Assembly: GCF_002149015.1 (NCBI RefSeq)
Contig: NZ_NGFO01000007.1
Coordinates: 1-64,000, forward strand
DNA from: Gordonia lacunae
GTDB taxonomy: Bacteria > Actinomycetota > Actinomycetes > Mycobacteriales > Mycobacteriaceae
Length of the DNA: 64,000 nt
Direction: 5' to 3'
The position numbers and the translations under genes are program-made. This document shows positions 16,818 to 23,110 of this stretch, in pieces. Position 1 is the first letter of the stretch, and each line of letters begins with the position of its first letter. The notes beneath the pieces are model-generated. The model was given only the letters and a program-made list of their open reading frames with translations. It did not search any database and was not told the DNA's origin.

Positions 16818-17942
16818 ATGGAGCCCCTGCACACCGAACAGTTCCGTCTGGCCATGGATTACGGCCAATTCCTGTTGCGTGGCAACGCCCGGTTCGATGT
16901 CGATGAGATGGCACTCCTGGATCGCGCTCAACGCGAGCAACCAAGCGCGAATGCGGGCACAGACGGGTTGATCGTGGTCCTGTCGCCGCATCAGAACAAC
17001 TTCGACATGGTTATCGACGTGCAGAGGTGGGAACGCCGGCCTCCGGAAGACCGCGACGACTGGCAACAGGTCAGCGAGGACCACCTCACCATCGACGAGG
17101 ACCGCACCCTGACGCTGGAATCGCCCACCACCGAGCCCTTCACCTACGATCTTGACCCCGGTGACTACATCGCCGAGGTCAGCGGCAAAGACTTCGTGGT
17201 ACAGGGGTGGCCGGGTTCCACCACACCAGGCGACTCCTGGCGCATCCGACTGTGGCCCGACACCGGCGAGAACCTTCAACCTCCCAAGCTCTGGCCCGGT
17301 TCCGACGGACAACCCCCCGAAGCCGAAACCACCGAGGGGCCCCGGGGCACCAGCATCGTCGTCGAGGACCTCTCGGACACCGAGTTCGTCCAACCGATCG
17401 TGGACCTGCCGGTCTTCACTCCCATGCAGATGCAGGACCCTACCGCGCAAGCGATCAACTGGTACACAGGCGCGTTCTATGTCTACACAGCCAACCCGCA
17501 CCTGGCCGAGAGGGTGGTCAACCTCCCCGCTGCCCGTCAGCATGAACTCGCGACGTGGACAGCTCAACAAGCCTGCGTCGCAGCGGGTATCGGTGATCAA
17601 CCGTGGGTGAAGACAGCCATTTCCCTGATTGCCCAGGGCATCAGACCGCCCGACGCTGACGAGCATTACCGATCGGTGAAAGCTGCTGCCGATCCCACCC
17701 ACCCCGATCCGCAGTTCCACTACGCCGAAGCTCCCCACAACCTCGACAGAGGCCTTACCGAGAACCGGCACTATGCCAACACCCACTACCTCCACCGAGC
17801 CGCCTACGCGGTCCTGTCCATCGTCATCGCCGGCAGCGAGGACCCTCTGGAGGCAGCCATCGGCGCCATCCATTTCGCCAACCTCGTCTACGGCACCGAC
17901 ATGGCTGGCCTGCATACCCAACTACTCCAGCGCGCCGACTGA
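16818..17942 (+). CDS. Two-domain protein with a ComJ-like N-terminus, unknown function
   Basis: A 374-residue cytosolic protein without signal peptide or membrane segment. Residues 1-150 look like a beta-sandwich similar in order to ComJ, the inhibitor of the competence nuclease of Bacillus: YGQFLL near the start, DGLIVVLSPH, VIDVQRW, LESPTTEPFTYDLDPGDYIA and WRIRLWP. A Pro-rich linker (about 150-205) follows, then a helical domain with TAQQACVAAGIGDQPWVKTA and AAYAVLSIVIAGSEDPLEAA, a pattern seen in some bacterial immunity proteins. These are resemblances from memory, not searched. TAGGAGTAGGAAG precedes the ATG. No toxin or nuclease gene is adjacent. Confidence 0.75.
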   Translation: MEPLHTEQFRLAMDYGQFLLRGNARFDVDEMALLDRAQREQPSANAGTDGLIVVLSPHQNNFDMVIDVQRWERRPPEDRDDWQQVSEDHLTIDEDRTLTLESPTTEPFTYDLDPGDYIAEVSGKDFVVQGWPGSTTPGDSWRIRLWPDTGENLQPPKLWPGSDGQPPEAETTEGPRGTSIVVEDLSDTEFVQPIVDLPVFTPMQMQDPTAQAINWYTGAFYVYTANPHLAERVVNLPAARQHELATWTAQQACVAAGIGDQPWVKTAISLIAQGIRPPDADEHYRSVKAAADPTHPDPQFHYAEAPHNLDRGLTENRHYANTHYLHRAAYAVLSIVIAGSEDPLEAAIGAIHFANLVYGTDMAGLHTQLLQRAD

Positions 17943-17956
17943 ATGATCCGCGTTCC

Positions 17957-18005
17957 GGCGGGGGAGACATAAGCCCAGACGGCGAACGGCTCTCGTCTCC
18001 GCCCC
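17957..18005. terminator. Hairpin after the ComJ-like gene
   Basis: GGCGGGGGAGAC (17957-17968) and GTCTCCGCCCC (17995-18005) can pair with a couple of mismatches across a 26-base loop. The hairpin lies 15 bases after the stop and also before the end of the convergent small ORF at 18019, so it may serve both strands. Confidence 0.4.
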
Positions 18006-18018
18006 AGAAATGGGTGGC

Positions 18019-18174
18019 TTAAGCCAATTGCGACCACCAGGTGATCGCGGCCGGTGCGATGAGCCGGGGGGGCAGTCGGACGGCCGCGATGAGTAGCACG
18101 AGTCGCAGGGTGGCTGGCCATCCGTGTTCGGCGGCGGTCTTGGCGAGGACGGTGATCATGTAAGGAAGATTCAT
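18019..18174 (-). CDS. Small hydrophobic protein, 51 residues
   Basis: ATG at 18174 opens a 51-codon frame: MNLPYMITVLAKTAAEHGWP, then TLRLVLLIAAVRLPPRLIAP, ending TWWSQLA and TAA. One helix of about 18 hydrophobic residues (roughly 22-40) could sit at or in the membrane. The composition and the clean start and stop favour a real small protein. It runs away from an AT-rich inverted-repeat segment at 18221-18309, which may be its promoter region. No family is recognised. Confidence 0.45.
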   Translation of the reverse strand: MNLPYMITVLAKTAAEHGWPATLRLVLLIAAVRLPPRLIAPAAITWWSQLA

Positions 18175-18220
18175 GCGCAGCATCGTCGCTGGCCGGACCC
18201 GGCCTCGTCACCCACGTTCC

Positions 18221-18309
18221 GGGCCATCGGTGGCGGAACCCAAAGCCATCGATGGCGGGCGATACTAGTTATGTACGCTTCTATATTTAAGTTCCGCCAC
18301 CAGCGGCCC
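18221..18309. repeat. 19-bp imperfect inverted repeat around an AT-rich core
   Basis: GGGCCATCGGTGGCGGAAC (18221-18239) pairs with GTTCCGCCACCAGCGGCCC (18291-18309): the inner 11 bases match perfectly and 16 of 19 overall. The core of 51 bases contains the palindrome GCCATCGATGGC (18245-18256) and an unusually AT-rich stretch with TATATTTAA (18282-18290). It lies between two divergent short ORFs and could be a promoter/operator, a miniature element or a replication or recombination site. Confidence 0.6.
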
Positions 18310-18350
18310 CGCTATCGGCGTGCAAATTGCCTGTGTAGATCGGGCTTGGA

Positions 18351-18473
18351 GTGTTGGCCGCGAAGTTCACTCCGGAGAAGCAGGAGAAGTTTAAACGGCA
18401 GGCGGAATGGCGTGAGCGCGCGGATGCCAGCGCGCGCAGCGGCAGGTACGCGTCTGACGGCCCTGGACGCTAA
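18351..18473 (+). CDS. Short ORF, possibly a decayed gene start
   Basis: GTG at 18351 opens a 40-residue frame, LAAKFTPEKQEKFKRQAEWR then ERADASARSGRYASDG, ending TAA at 18471-18473. The amphipathic, Lys/Glu-rich sequence looks like the beginning of a helical protein. Another frame (from about 18460: TALDANKSGIMRAVERYRAL) stays open to 18600, so this may be one gene broken by a frameshift. Unrecognised; it could be spurious. Confidence 0.25.
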   Translation: MLAAKFTPEKQEKFKRQAEWRERADASARSGRYASDGPGR

Positions 18474-18807
18474 CAAGTCGGGCATCATGCGGGCGGTGGA
18501 GAGGTACCGCGCCCTCGATAGTGGTGATCTGACGGATGTTCGCATCACGTCGGAGTTTGTCCATCTGGGCAGGGGGGGTACGAACGGTCGGTGCTCGTGA
18601 TGCGACATGGGACCGTGAGCGTGACATTGCTTCACGGCCCCCGCTGACCAGGCTCATCGCTGCGGCCGGGAGCCGGGCTCTGCTACCTGACCGCGCTCTA
18701 CGTCGCGCAACTCCAACCCCACGCGAACACTTGGACGTTCGTGAACGAGCTGCCGAATACGCCGCGGCGAGGGGTGCAGCCTTGCTGGGGCCCTGAGCGC
18801 ACGGGTG

Positions 18808-18878
18808 GTGCGGTGGAGTGAGATGCCGAGGTCGGTCAGCGCGTAGTCGACGGTGACCGGGACGGTCGGCGTGCGCAG
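18808..18878 (-). pseudogene. Fragment of an HxlR-family regulator
   Basis: The minus strand here encodes TPTVPVTVDYALTDLGISLH, which matches the wing region of HxlR winged-helix regulators (pattern VPVRVEYSLTxLGxSL). No helix-turn-helix and no start precede it; on its 5' side the sequence runs into the 24-bp repeat at 18891. It is a remnant of about 23 codons. The surrounding 18600-18800 holds no supportable gene. Confidence 0.5.
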
Positions 18879-18890
18879 ACCACCGAGCGC

Positions 18891-18914
18891 GGTGGGTTTA
18901 CGGAAACGGGGTGG
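18891..18914. repeat. 24-bp repeat, right edge of accessory region
   Basis: Reverse complement of the 24-mer at 8905-8928 with 21 of 24 identical bases. Part of it (GGTGGGTTTACGG, 18891-18903) is repeated directly as GGTGGGTTTGCGG at 18910-18922. It separates the HxlR remnant from the tandem repeat that follows. Confidence 0.5.
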
Positions 18915-18940
18915 GTTTGCGGTCCCGTGGGCGGACTAGG

Positions 18941-19010
18941 GCCTATAGGTGCCGGTTGACCTTTACCTGCCGGTTGAGCCGCCTATCTGCCGGTTGAGCC
19001 TGTCGAAACC
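18941..19010. repeat. Three tandem 20-bp units ending in a dispersed-type repeat
   Basis: Units of 20 bases (18941-18960, 18961-18980, 18981-19000) share CTGCCGGTTGAGCC (the first has GTGCCGGTTGAC). The last is followed by TGTCGAAACC. Read on the minus strand, GGTTTCGACAGGCTCAACC (18992-19010) is a sequence I recognise as a common intergenic repeat in several actinobacterial genomes (from memory). The 3' end of the oxidoreductase gene at 18983-20068 lies inside it. Confidence 0.7.
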
Positions 19011-20068
19011 CCCGGGCCCGTCACCAGCGGGAGGTCGAGCGTCGTGCGGAGACCCGCGGGTCCGTCGATGACCGCGGGGATGGCGTTCACGATCCGGCCT
19101 GCGGCGGCAACGATGGCGGCGTGGTTGTGGTCACCCTTGCGGCTCGTCGGGCAGATGTCGACGGTGTACGACGGTTCACCGGTGATCTCGACCCGGTAGC
19201 ACCCACCGGGCTGGGCGGGTTGGGCCCAGTCCGGCCGGAGGTCGCCCCGAAGCCGCGTCACGTGCTCGATGACGATCACCGGTTCGCCGGCCACCTTGCC
19301 GATGATCTCGAAACGCACCGCAGCGCGGGTGCCCGCGGCGATATGGCCGGCCGCGATGTCGAAACCCTCTGGCGCGGGTTCGCTTTCGGAGACCTCCTCG
19401 ATGTCGTCGACGACAACGCCGAGACCGGCGGCCAGTTGGCGGATCGTCGTTCCCCACGCCAGTCCGAGCACCCCCGGAAGGAACAGCATGGGTATCTCGT
19501 CGAGCGGTTTGCCGAATCCCATGACGTCGAACATGACGGTGGCTCCGTCATAGGTTGCGTAGTCGGCGATCTCCATGCAGCGCACCTGCTCGATCCGCTG
19601 GCAGGTGCCGGCGAAGACGAACGGGATGAGGTCGTTGGCGAAGCCGGGATCGACGCCGGTCACGAACAGGCCGGCCCCGCTGGCCGCGGTGGTCTCCTCG
19701 ATCTTGGCGATGGCTTTCGCGGGCATCACACCCCAGGGGTACTGGAGCGTGTTGGGGGAGGACCCGACGACGTGGATACCGGCGGCGAGGATGCGCACCA
19801 CATCGTCGAAGGCCTGGACGGGGCGAGTGTCGCCCATCGCGCAGTACACGACGCAGTCCGGCTTCGTCGCGATCGCCTCGTCGAGGTCGCCGACCGCCAG
19901 GACACCGGTGGGCTTCTCGACTCCGGCAAGCGTCGCGGCGTCGACTCCGACCTTTTCCGGCGTGGACACGGACACCGCCGTGAGTTCGAACCGGGGGTCC
20001 TCGATCAGCTGGGTGAGGCACAACCGGCCGACGTTGCCGGTTCCGACGAGAGCTACCCGGATGGACAT
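18983..20068 (-). CDS. DapB-fold NAD(P)H-dependent oxidoreductase
   Basis: A 361-residue protein with an N-terminal Rossmann fold (VALVGTGNVGRLCLTQL, residues 4-20) of the dihydrodipicolinate-reductase superfamily. It is longer than DapB and lacks DapB's substrate loop; the pattern (VVYCAMGD, HVVGSSPNTLQYPWG, GVDPGFANDLIPF) fits the amine/2,4-diaminopentanoate-dehydrogenase-like group found in mycobacteria, of unknown substrate. AAGGAG precedes the ATG. It is divergent from the fabG3-like gene, with a shared 135-base control region. Its last residues (VSTGSTGR and the stop) are encoded by an intergenic repeat, so the C-terminus may be altered relative to homologues. Confidence 0.85.
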   Translation of the reverse strand: MSIRVALVGTGNVGRLCLTQLIEDPRFELTAVSVSTPEKVGVDAATLAGVEKPTGVLAVGDLDEAIATKPDCVVYCAMGDTRPVQAFDDVVRILAAGIHVVGSSPNTLQYPWGVMPAKAIAKIEETTAASGAGLFVTGVDPGFANDLIPFVFAGTCQRIEQVRCMEIADYATYDGATVMFDVMGFGKPLDEIPMLFLPGVLGLAWGTTIRQLAAGLGVVVDDIEEVSESEPAPEGFDIAAGHIAAGTRAAVRFEIIGKVAGEPVIVIEHVTRLRGDLRPDWAQPAQPGGCYRVEITGEPSYTVDICPTSRKGDHNHAAIVAAAGRIVNAIPAVIDGPAGLRTTLDLPLVTGPGVSTGSTGR

Positions 20069-20116
20069 GGCGTGGGACTCCTTGTGTTCGGTCGTCGCCG
20101 GTAGGGCGTGGTGTAC

Positions 20117-20132
20117 AACTGTCCGGACGTTT
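20117..20132. promoter_or_regulatory. Palindrome in the divergent promoter region
   Basis: AACTGTCCGGACGTTT contains the perfect palindrome GTCCGGAC with AA and TT at the matching outer positions, the shape of a TetR-type operator. It lies 49 bases upstream of the DapB-fold oxidoreductase start and on the other side of a KstR-like box. Confidence 0.4.
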
Positions 20133-20157
20133 GTCTGTTCAGTAGACCATTTATCGG

Positions 20158-20171
20158 TGGAACCTGTTCTA
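20158..20171. promoter_or_regulatory. KstR-like box upstream of the fabG3-like gene
   Basis: TGGAACCTGTTCTA fits the 14-base KstR consensus TNNAACNNGTTNNA at every fixed position. It lies 33 bases upstream of the steroid-dehydrogenase-like start. KstR is the TetR-family repressor of cholesterol catabolism in mycolata. A match with eight fixed bases can arise about once per 65 kb by chance, so the support comes mainly from its position. Confidence 0.5.
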
Positions 20172-20203
20172 TTTTCGATCCGGTCGCGGTAGCGTTGCCG
20201 CCC

Positions 20204-20938
20204 ATGGGACGCGTAGACGACAAGGTTGCAGTGATCACCGGCGGTTCGCGGGGCATGGGTGCCGAGCATGCCCGGGCCCTCGTGGCCGAGGGCGCGAAGG
20301 TGGTGATCGGCGACATCCTCGACGATGAGGGCAAGGCCCTGGCCGCCGAACTGGGGGATGCGGCGCGCTACGTCCACCTCGACGTCACCTCACCCGAGGA
20401 CTGGCAGACGGCGGTCTCGACCGCGGTCGACGAGTTCGGGAAGGTCAACGTCCTGGTCAACAACGCGGGCATCGTGAACGGGTCGACCATCCAGAAGTTC
20501 CGCCTCGACAAATGGAAGCAGATCCTGGACGTGAACCTGACGGGCACGTTCCTCGGTATCCAGGCGGTCGCCGACCTGATGATCGACGCGGGCGGGGGGT
20601 CGATCATCAACGTGTCGTCGGTGGAGGGTCTGCGCGGCAGTCCCTGGGCGCACGGTTACGTCGCGAGTAAGTGGGGTGTGCGCGGTCTGGCCAAATCGGT
20701 TGCGCTGGAACTGGCTCCGCACAACGTCCGGGTGAACTCGATCCACCCGGGTCTCATCCGGACCCCGATGACCGAAGGAATTCCCGACGACATGGTGACC
20801 GTCCCGATGGGCCGGGCCGCGGAGTCACGCGAGGTGTCGACCTTCGTGGTCTTCCTGGCCAGCGATGAGTCGTCGTATGCGACCGGTGCCGAGTTCGTGA
20901 TGGACGGCGGCCTCAGCGCCGACGTGCCACACAAGTGA
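20204..20938 (+). CDS. fabG3: Short-chain dehydrogenase, 3-alpha/20-beta-hydroxysteroid dehydrogenase-like
   Basis: A 244-residue classical SDR: cofactor motif TGGSRGMG (10-17), NNAG at about 86-89, catalytic Ser in NVSSVEGLRG, Tyr and Lys in GYVASKWGVRGLAKS. ALVAEGAKVVIGDILDDEGK and RAAESREVSTFVVFLASDES match mycobacterial Rv2002 (FabG3, 20-beta-HSD) very closely as recalled. It would oxidise or reduce hydroxysteroids with NAD(H) in the cytosol. The ATG at 20204 gives the family start; the frame is open further upstream but through the promoter region. A KstR-like box lies upstream. Its 3' end overlaps the convergent permease gene by 26 bases. Confidence 0.88.
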   Translation: MGRVDDKVAVITGGSRGMGAEHARALVAEGAKVVIGDILDDEGKALAAELGDAARYVHLDVTSPEDWQTAVSTAVDEFGKVNVLVNNAGIVNGSTIQKFRLDKWKQILDVNLTGTFLGIQAVADLMIDAGGGSIINVSSVEGLRGSPWAHGYVASKWGVRGLAKSVALELAPHNVRVNSIHPGLIRTPMTEGIPDDMVTVPMGRAAESREVSTFVVFLASDESSYATGAEFVMDGGLSADVPHK

Positions 20939-21914
20939 AGGCCCACACCAGGACGACCATCCCGACCAGTTCGACGAGGGTCTGCGTGATCACCGTCGCC
21001 GCGGCCAGTTCCGCCCCGACCGGCACGGCCAGCGCCAGCGGGAGGACGACGAGCGAGTTCCGGGTGGCACCGGAGAAGACGACTGCGGTCGCGGGCTCCG
21101 GGGCCAGGCGGAACATGCGCGTCACCGCGACACCGATCGCCACCATGATGACCAGGAATCCGACGTAGACCGGGATGACGCCGGCGATGTCGGTGAAGCG
21201 TGAACCGACCAGGGGCACCTGAGAACTCACCGCGACGAACAGCACGGCCATCATCAGGGGAACCATGGCGGCACCGGCCCCGTCCGAGATCCGGCGGCCG
21301 GTGGCAGACCGGCTCGCCCACGCCTGCGTCGTCCACGCCGCCGCCAACGGGCACACGATGAGGATCAGGAACGCCCAGAGGAAGGGTTCGGGCTCGATCA
21401 CCGATCGCCCGTCGCCGAGCAGCGCCAGCAGGTATAGCGGCGTCAGCAGCATCTGAGTGAGGAGCAGCAGGGGCGTGGCCGCGAGGAGCCGACGGGCGTC
21501 GCCGCCGCCGAGGCCGGCGAACACGACGACGTAGTCGACACACGGGCACAAGAGCACCAGCAGGGCACCGAGCCGTATCGCATCGTCGGCGGGTAGTGCG
21601 AGGGACAGGACGGCGACCACGAGCGGGGCGAGGACGAAGTTCAGCAACAACACGGCGACCATGAACCGCCGATCGCGCCACGAAGCCAGCAGGTCGGACA
21701 GGCGGATCTGCAGAAAGGTGACATAGAGCAGAGCGGCGAGCAGCGGGGTGATCGCCGCTTCGAGACGTTCGGCGGGGTCCGGCGCGAGCAGTCCGACACC
21801 CAATCCGGCAAGGATGGCGGCGAGATACAGCGCGACCTGATGGCGTTCGAGACGGTCGACGACGGTCGCGGCTTCGGGCACCGCATCATTCTGCGACACC
21901 GCGCACTCGTTCAT
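20913..21914 (-). CDS. ACR3/bile-acid-symporter-family permease (arsenite-efflux-like)
   Basis: A 333-residue integral membrane protein with about ten hydrophobic segments. LVLLCPCVDYVVVFAGLGGG matches the region of ACR3 arsenite permeases that holds the conserved Cys, and GATRNSLVVLPLALAVP matches their C-terminal half. The family exports arsenite or other anions, or imports organic acids. No arsR or arsC is adjacent, so an arsenic role is uncertain. The ATG at 21914 is chosen at the first hydrophilic start before the transmembrane region. Only 36 bases separate it from the divergent protease gene. Confidence 0.8.
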   Translation of the reverse strand: MNECAVSQNDAVPEAATVVDRLERHQVALYLAAILAGLGVGLLAPDPAERLEAAITPLLAALLYVTFLQIRLSDLLASWRDRRFMVAVLLLNFVLAPLVVAVLSLALPADDAIRLGALLVLLCPCVDYVVVFAGLGGGDARRLLAATPLLLLTQMLLTPLYLLALLGDGRSVIEPEPFLWAFLILIVCPLAAAWTTQAWASRSATGRRISDGAGAAMVPLMMAVLFVAVSSQVPLVGSRFTDIAGVIPVYVGFLVIMVAIGVAVTRMFRLAPEPATAVVFSGATRNSLVVLPLALAVPVGAELAAATVITQTLVELVGMVVLVWAFTCVARRR

Positions 21915-21950
21915 CGACACCGCGGTGGCGCGGTACGGCAGACTCGACGG

Positions 21951-22661
21951 GTGATCACCCCGCCCCGGCGCACCGATGTCGCGCTCCTGGTCGTCGTGGT
22001 GGCGTTCCTCGTCGCGGTGAACATCGGCGCGCATCTCGCCGACGGTGCGATGTCGGTGGTGATCGTCCCGGTCGCCGCCGTCCTGGCCGTGGTCATCGCG
22101 CGCCTGGGCGGCCTCGGCTGGCGTGACCTCGGCCTGAGCCGCGCGGAACTACGCGCCGGCATCCCGGTGGCCGTGGCCGCGGTCGTGGTGGTCGCCGCCG
22201 TGGTGTCGACGGCGGTGGCCGTTCCGGCGACGCGTGAGTTCTTCCTGTCCGACCGATACGACGACACCTCCGAGGCACTCCTCGCGGCGTTCGTCGTCAT
22301 TCCGCTGCAGACCGTGCTCCCCGAGGAAGTCCTGTTCCGCGGTGTCCTGCAAGGGGTTCTGGGTCGGTTGTTCACCCCGTTGACGACGCTGGTCGTCGGC
22401 GCGATCGCGTTCGGCCTGTGGCACATCCTGTCCTCGACGGGCCTCACCGCGGGCAACGAGGGCCTGAGCGGGGTCCTGGGTTCCGGGACGCCTGCGCAGA
22501 TCGCCGGGATCGCAGGTGCCGTCGTGGCGACCGGGGCCGCGGGTTTCGTCCTCGGCTGGCTTCGCCAGCGCACCACGAGCCTCGTCGCACCGATCGCACT
22601 GCACTGGGCCCTGAATGCGACCGGGGCGATCGGTGCTGCTGTGGCGTGGCAGGTGTCTTAG
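21951..22661 (+). CDS. CPBP-family intramembrane glutamic protease
   Basis: A 236-residue membrane protein with about seven hydrophobic segments. It carries the Abi/CPBP signature: EEVLFRGVLQGVLGR (paired Glu and Arg), then FGLWHI and HWALNATG supplying the His and Asn residues of the active site. Members cleave or process membrane peptides, and some give immunity to bacteriocins. The GTG at 21951 begins right before the first membrane helix. Function in this organism is unknown. A repeat-rich, non-coding block follows. Confidence 0.85.
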   Translation: MITPPRRTDVALLVVVVAFLVAVNIGAHLADGAMSVVIVPVAAVLAVVIARLGGLGWRDLGLSRAELRAGIPVAVAAVVVVAAVVSTAVAVPATREFFLSDRYDDTSEALLAAFVVIPLQTVLPEEVLFRGVLQGVLGRLFTPLTTLVVGAIAFGLWHILSSTGLTAGNEGLSGVLGSGTPAQIAGIAGAVVATGAAGFVLGWLRQRTTSLVAPIALHWALNATGAIGAAVAWQVS

Positions 22662-22818
22662 TCCGGCAAGCCTCGGCTCCGTCGTCCGACAGAACCGCAA
22701 AACCCCGGCTTCTGAGGTGCGACGAGCGATAGCCGCCGGGCCGAGCAAGCGACGAAAGAGCGCGTCGAGGTCGACGAGCCTCGAAGGGCCTGGTGAGACA
22801 CCGTGCGAGACCCTTCGT

Positions 22819-22878
22819 GGCTCGCTTCGCTCGCACCTCAGGGAGCAGGGAATCCGGCTCGCTTCGCTCGCACCTCAG
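22819..22878. repeat. Two perfect 23-bp direct repeats
   Basis: The 23-mer beginning GGCTCGCTTCGC and ending GCACCTCAG occurs at 22819-22841 and again, without a change, at 22856-22878. The 14 bases between them are unrelated. CTCGCTTCGCTCG is itself partly palindromic (CGCTTCGC context). Confidence 0.75.
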
Positions 22879-22922
22879 TATCTGCGGCCTGGCGGCCGTC
22901 GTGGACCACTGAAGAACTCCGC

Positions 22923-23030
22923 TCCCTGAGGAGGCCGGAGCCTGCGGAGGCCGTCACGAAGGGTCGTGGCGAGATGCGTCGCCAACCCTTCGTGACGCGC
23001 CCTCCGCAAGCTCCGGGCGCTCCTCAGGGA
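22923..23030. terminator. Very long imperfect hairpin between convergent genes
   Basis: The left arm (22923-22964, TCCCTGAGGAG ... CGTCACGAAGGGT) and right arm (22985-23030, ACCCTTCGTGACG ... CTCCTCAGGGA) pair over more than 40 positions with a few bulges. The 20-base loop holds a further small stem (GGCGA/TCGCC). It lies between the convergent CPBP and upp genes and could end transcription from both sides, although it has no T run. Confidence 0.6.
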
Positions 23031-23110
23031 CCGGTGGATCAGCAAATCTCTCGGCCTCGGTACCACGGGCTTTGCGGTTCTCTCGGATTAGGGAGCAGTC
23101 AACCCCTGGG

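Larger units (their letters stand above)
22691..23081. repeat. Repeat-rich intergenic block bracketed by an inverted repeat
   Basis: The 450 bases between the CPBP gene and upp contain no supportable gene. AGAACCGCAAAACCC (22691-22705) and GGGCTTTGCGGTTCT (23067-23081) are inverted copies with 14 of 15 matches and bracket the block. Inside are a 23-bp direct repeat and a long hairpin, described separately. Related motifs occur at the start of the window, so this is likely an assembly of a dispersed repeat family. Confidence 0.65.

Noticed and set aside
18536-18796. 86-residue plus-strand frame after the short ORF at 18351
   Set aside because: Arg/Ala-rich, no start signal, no conserved pattern; more likely part of a decayed stretch.
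20913-21914. Arsenic-resistance operon
   Set aside because: The permease is ACR3-like, but no ArsR-type regulator, ArsC or ArsM is adjacent, so an operon claim is not supported.
22819-22878. CRISPR array suggested by the two 23-bp direct repeats
   Set aside because: Only two copies with a 14-base gap, no cas genes; they belong to an intergenic repeat family.
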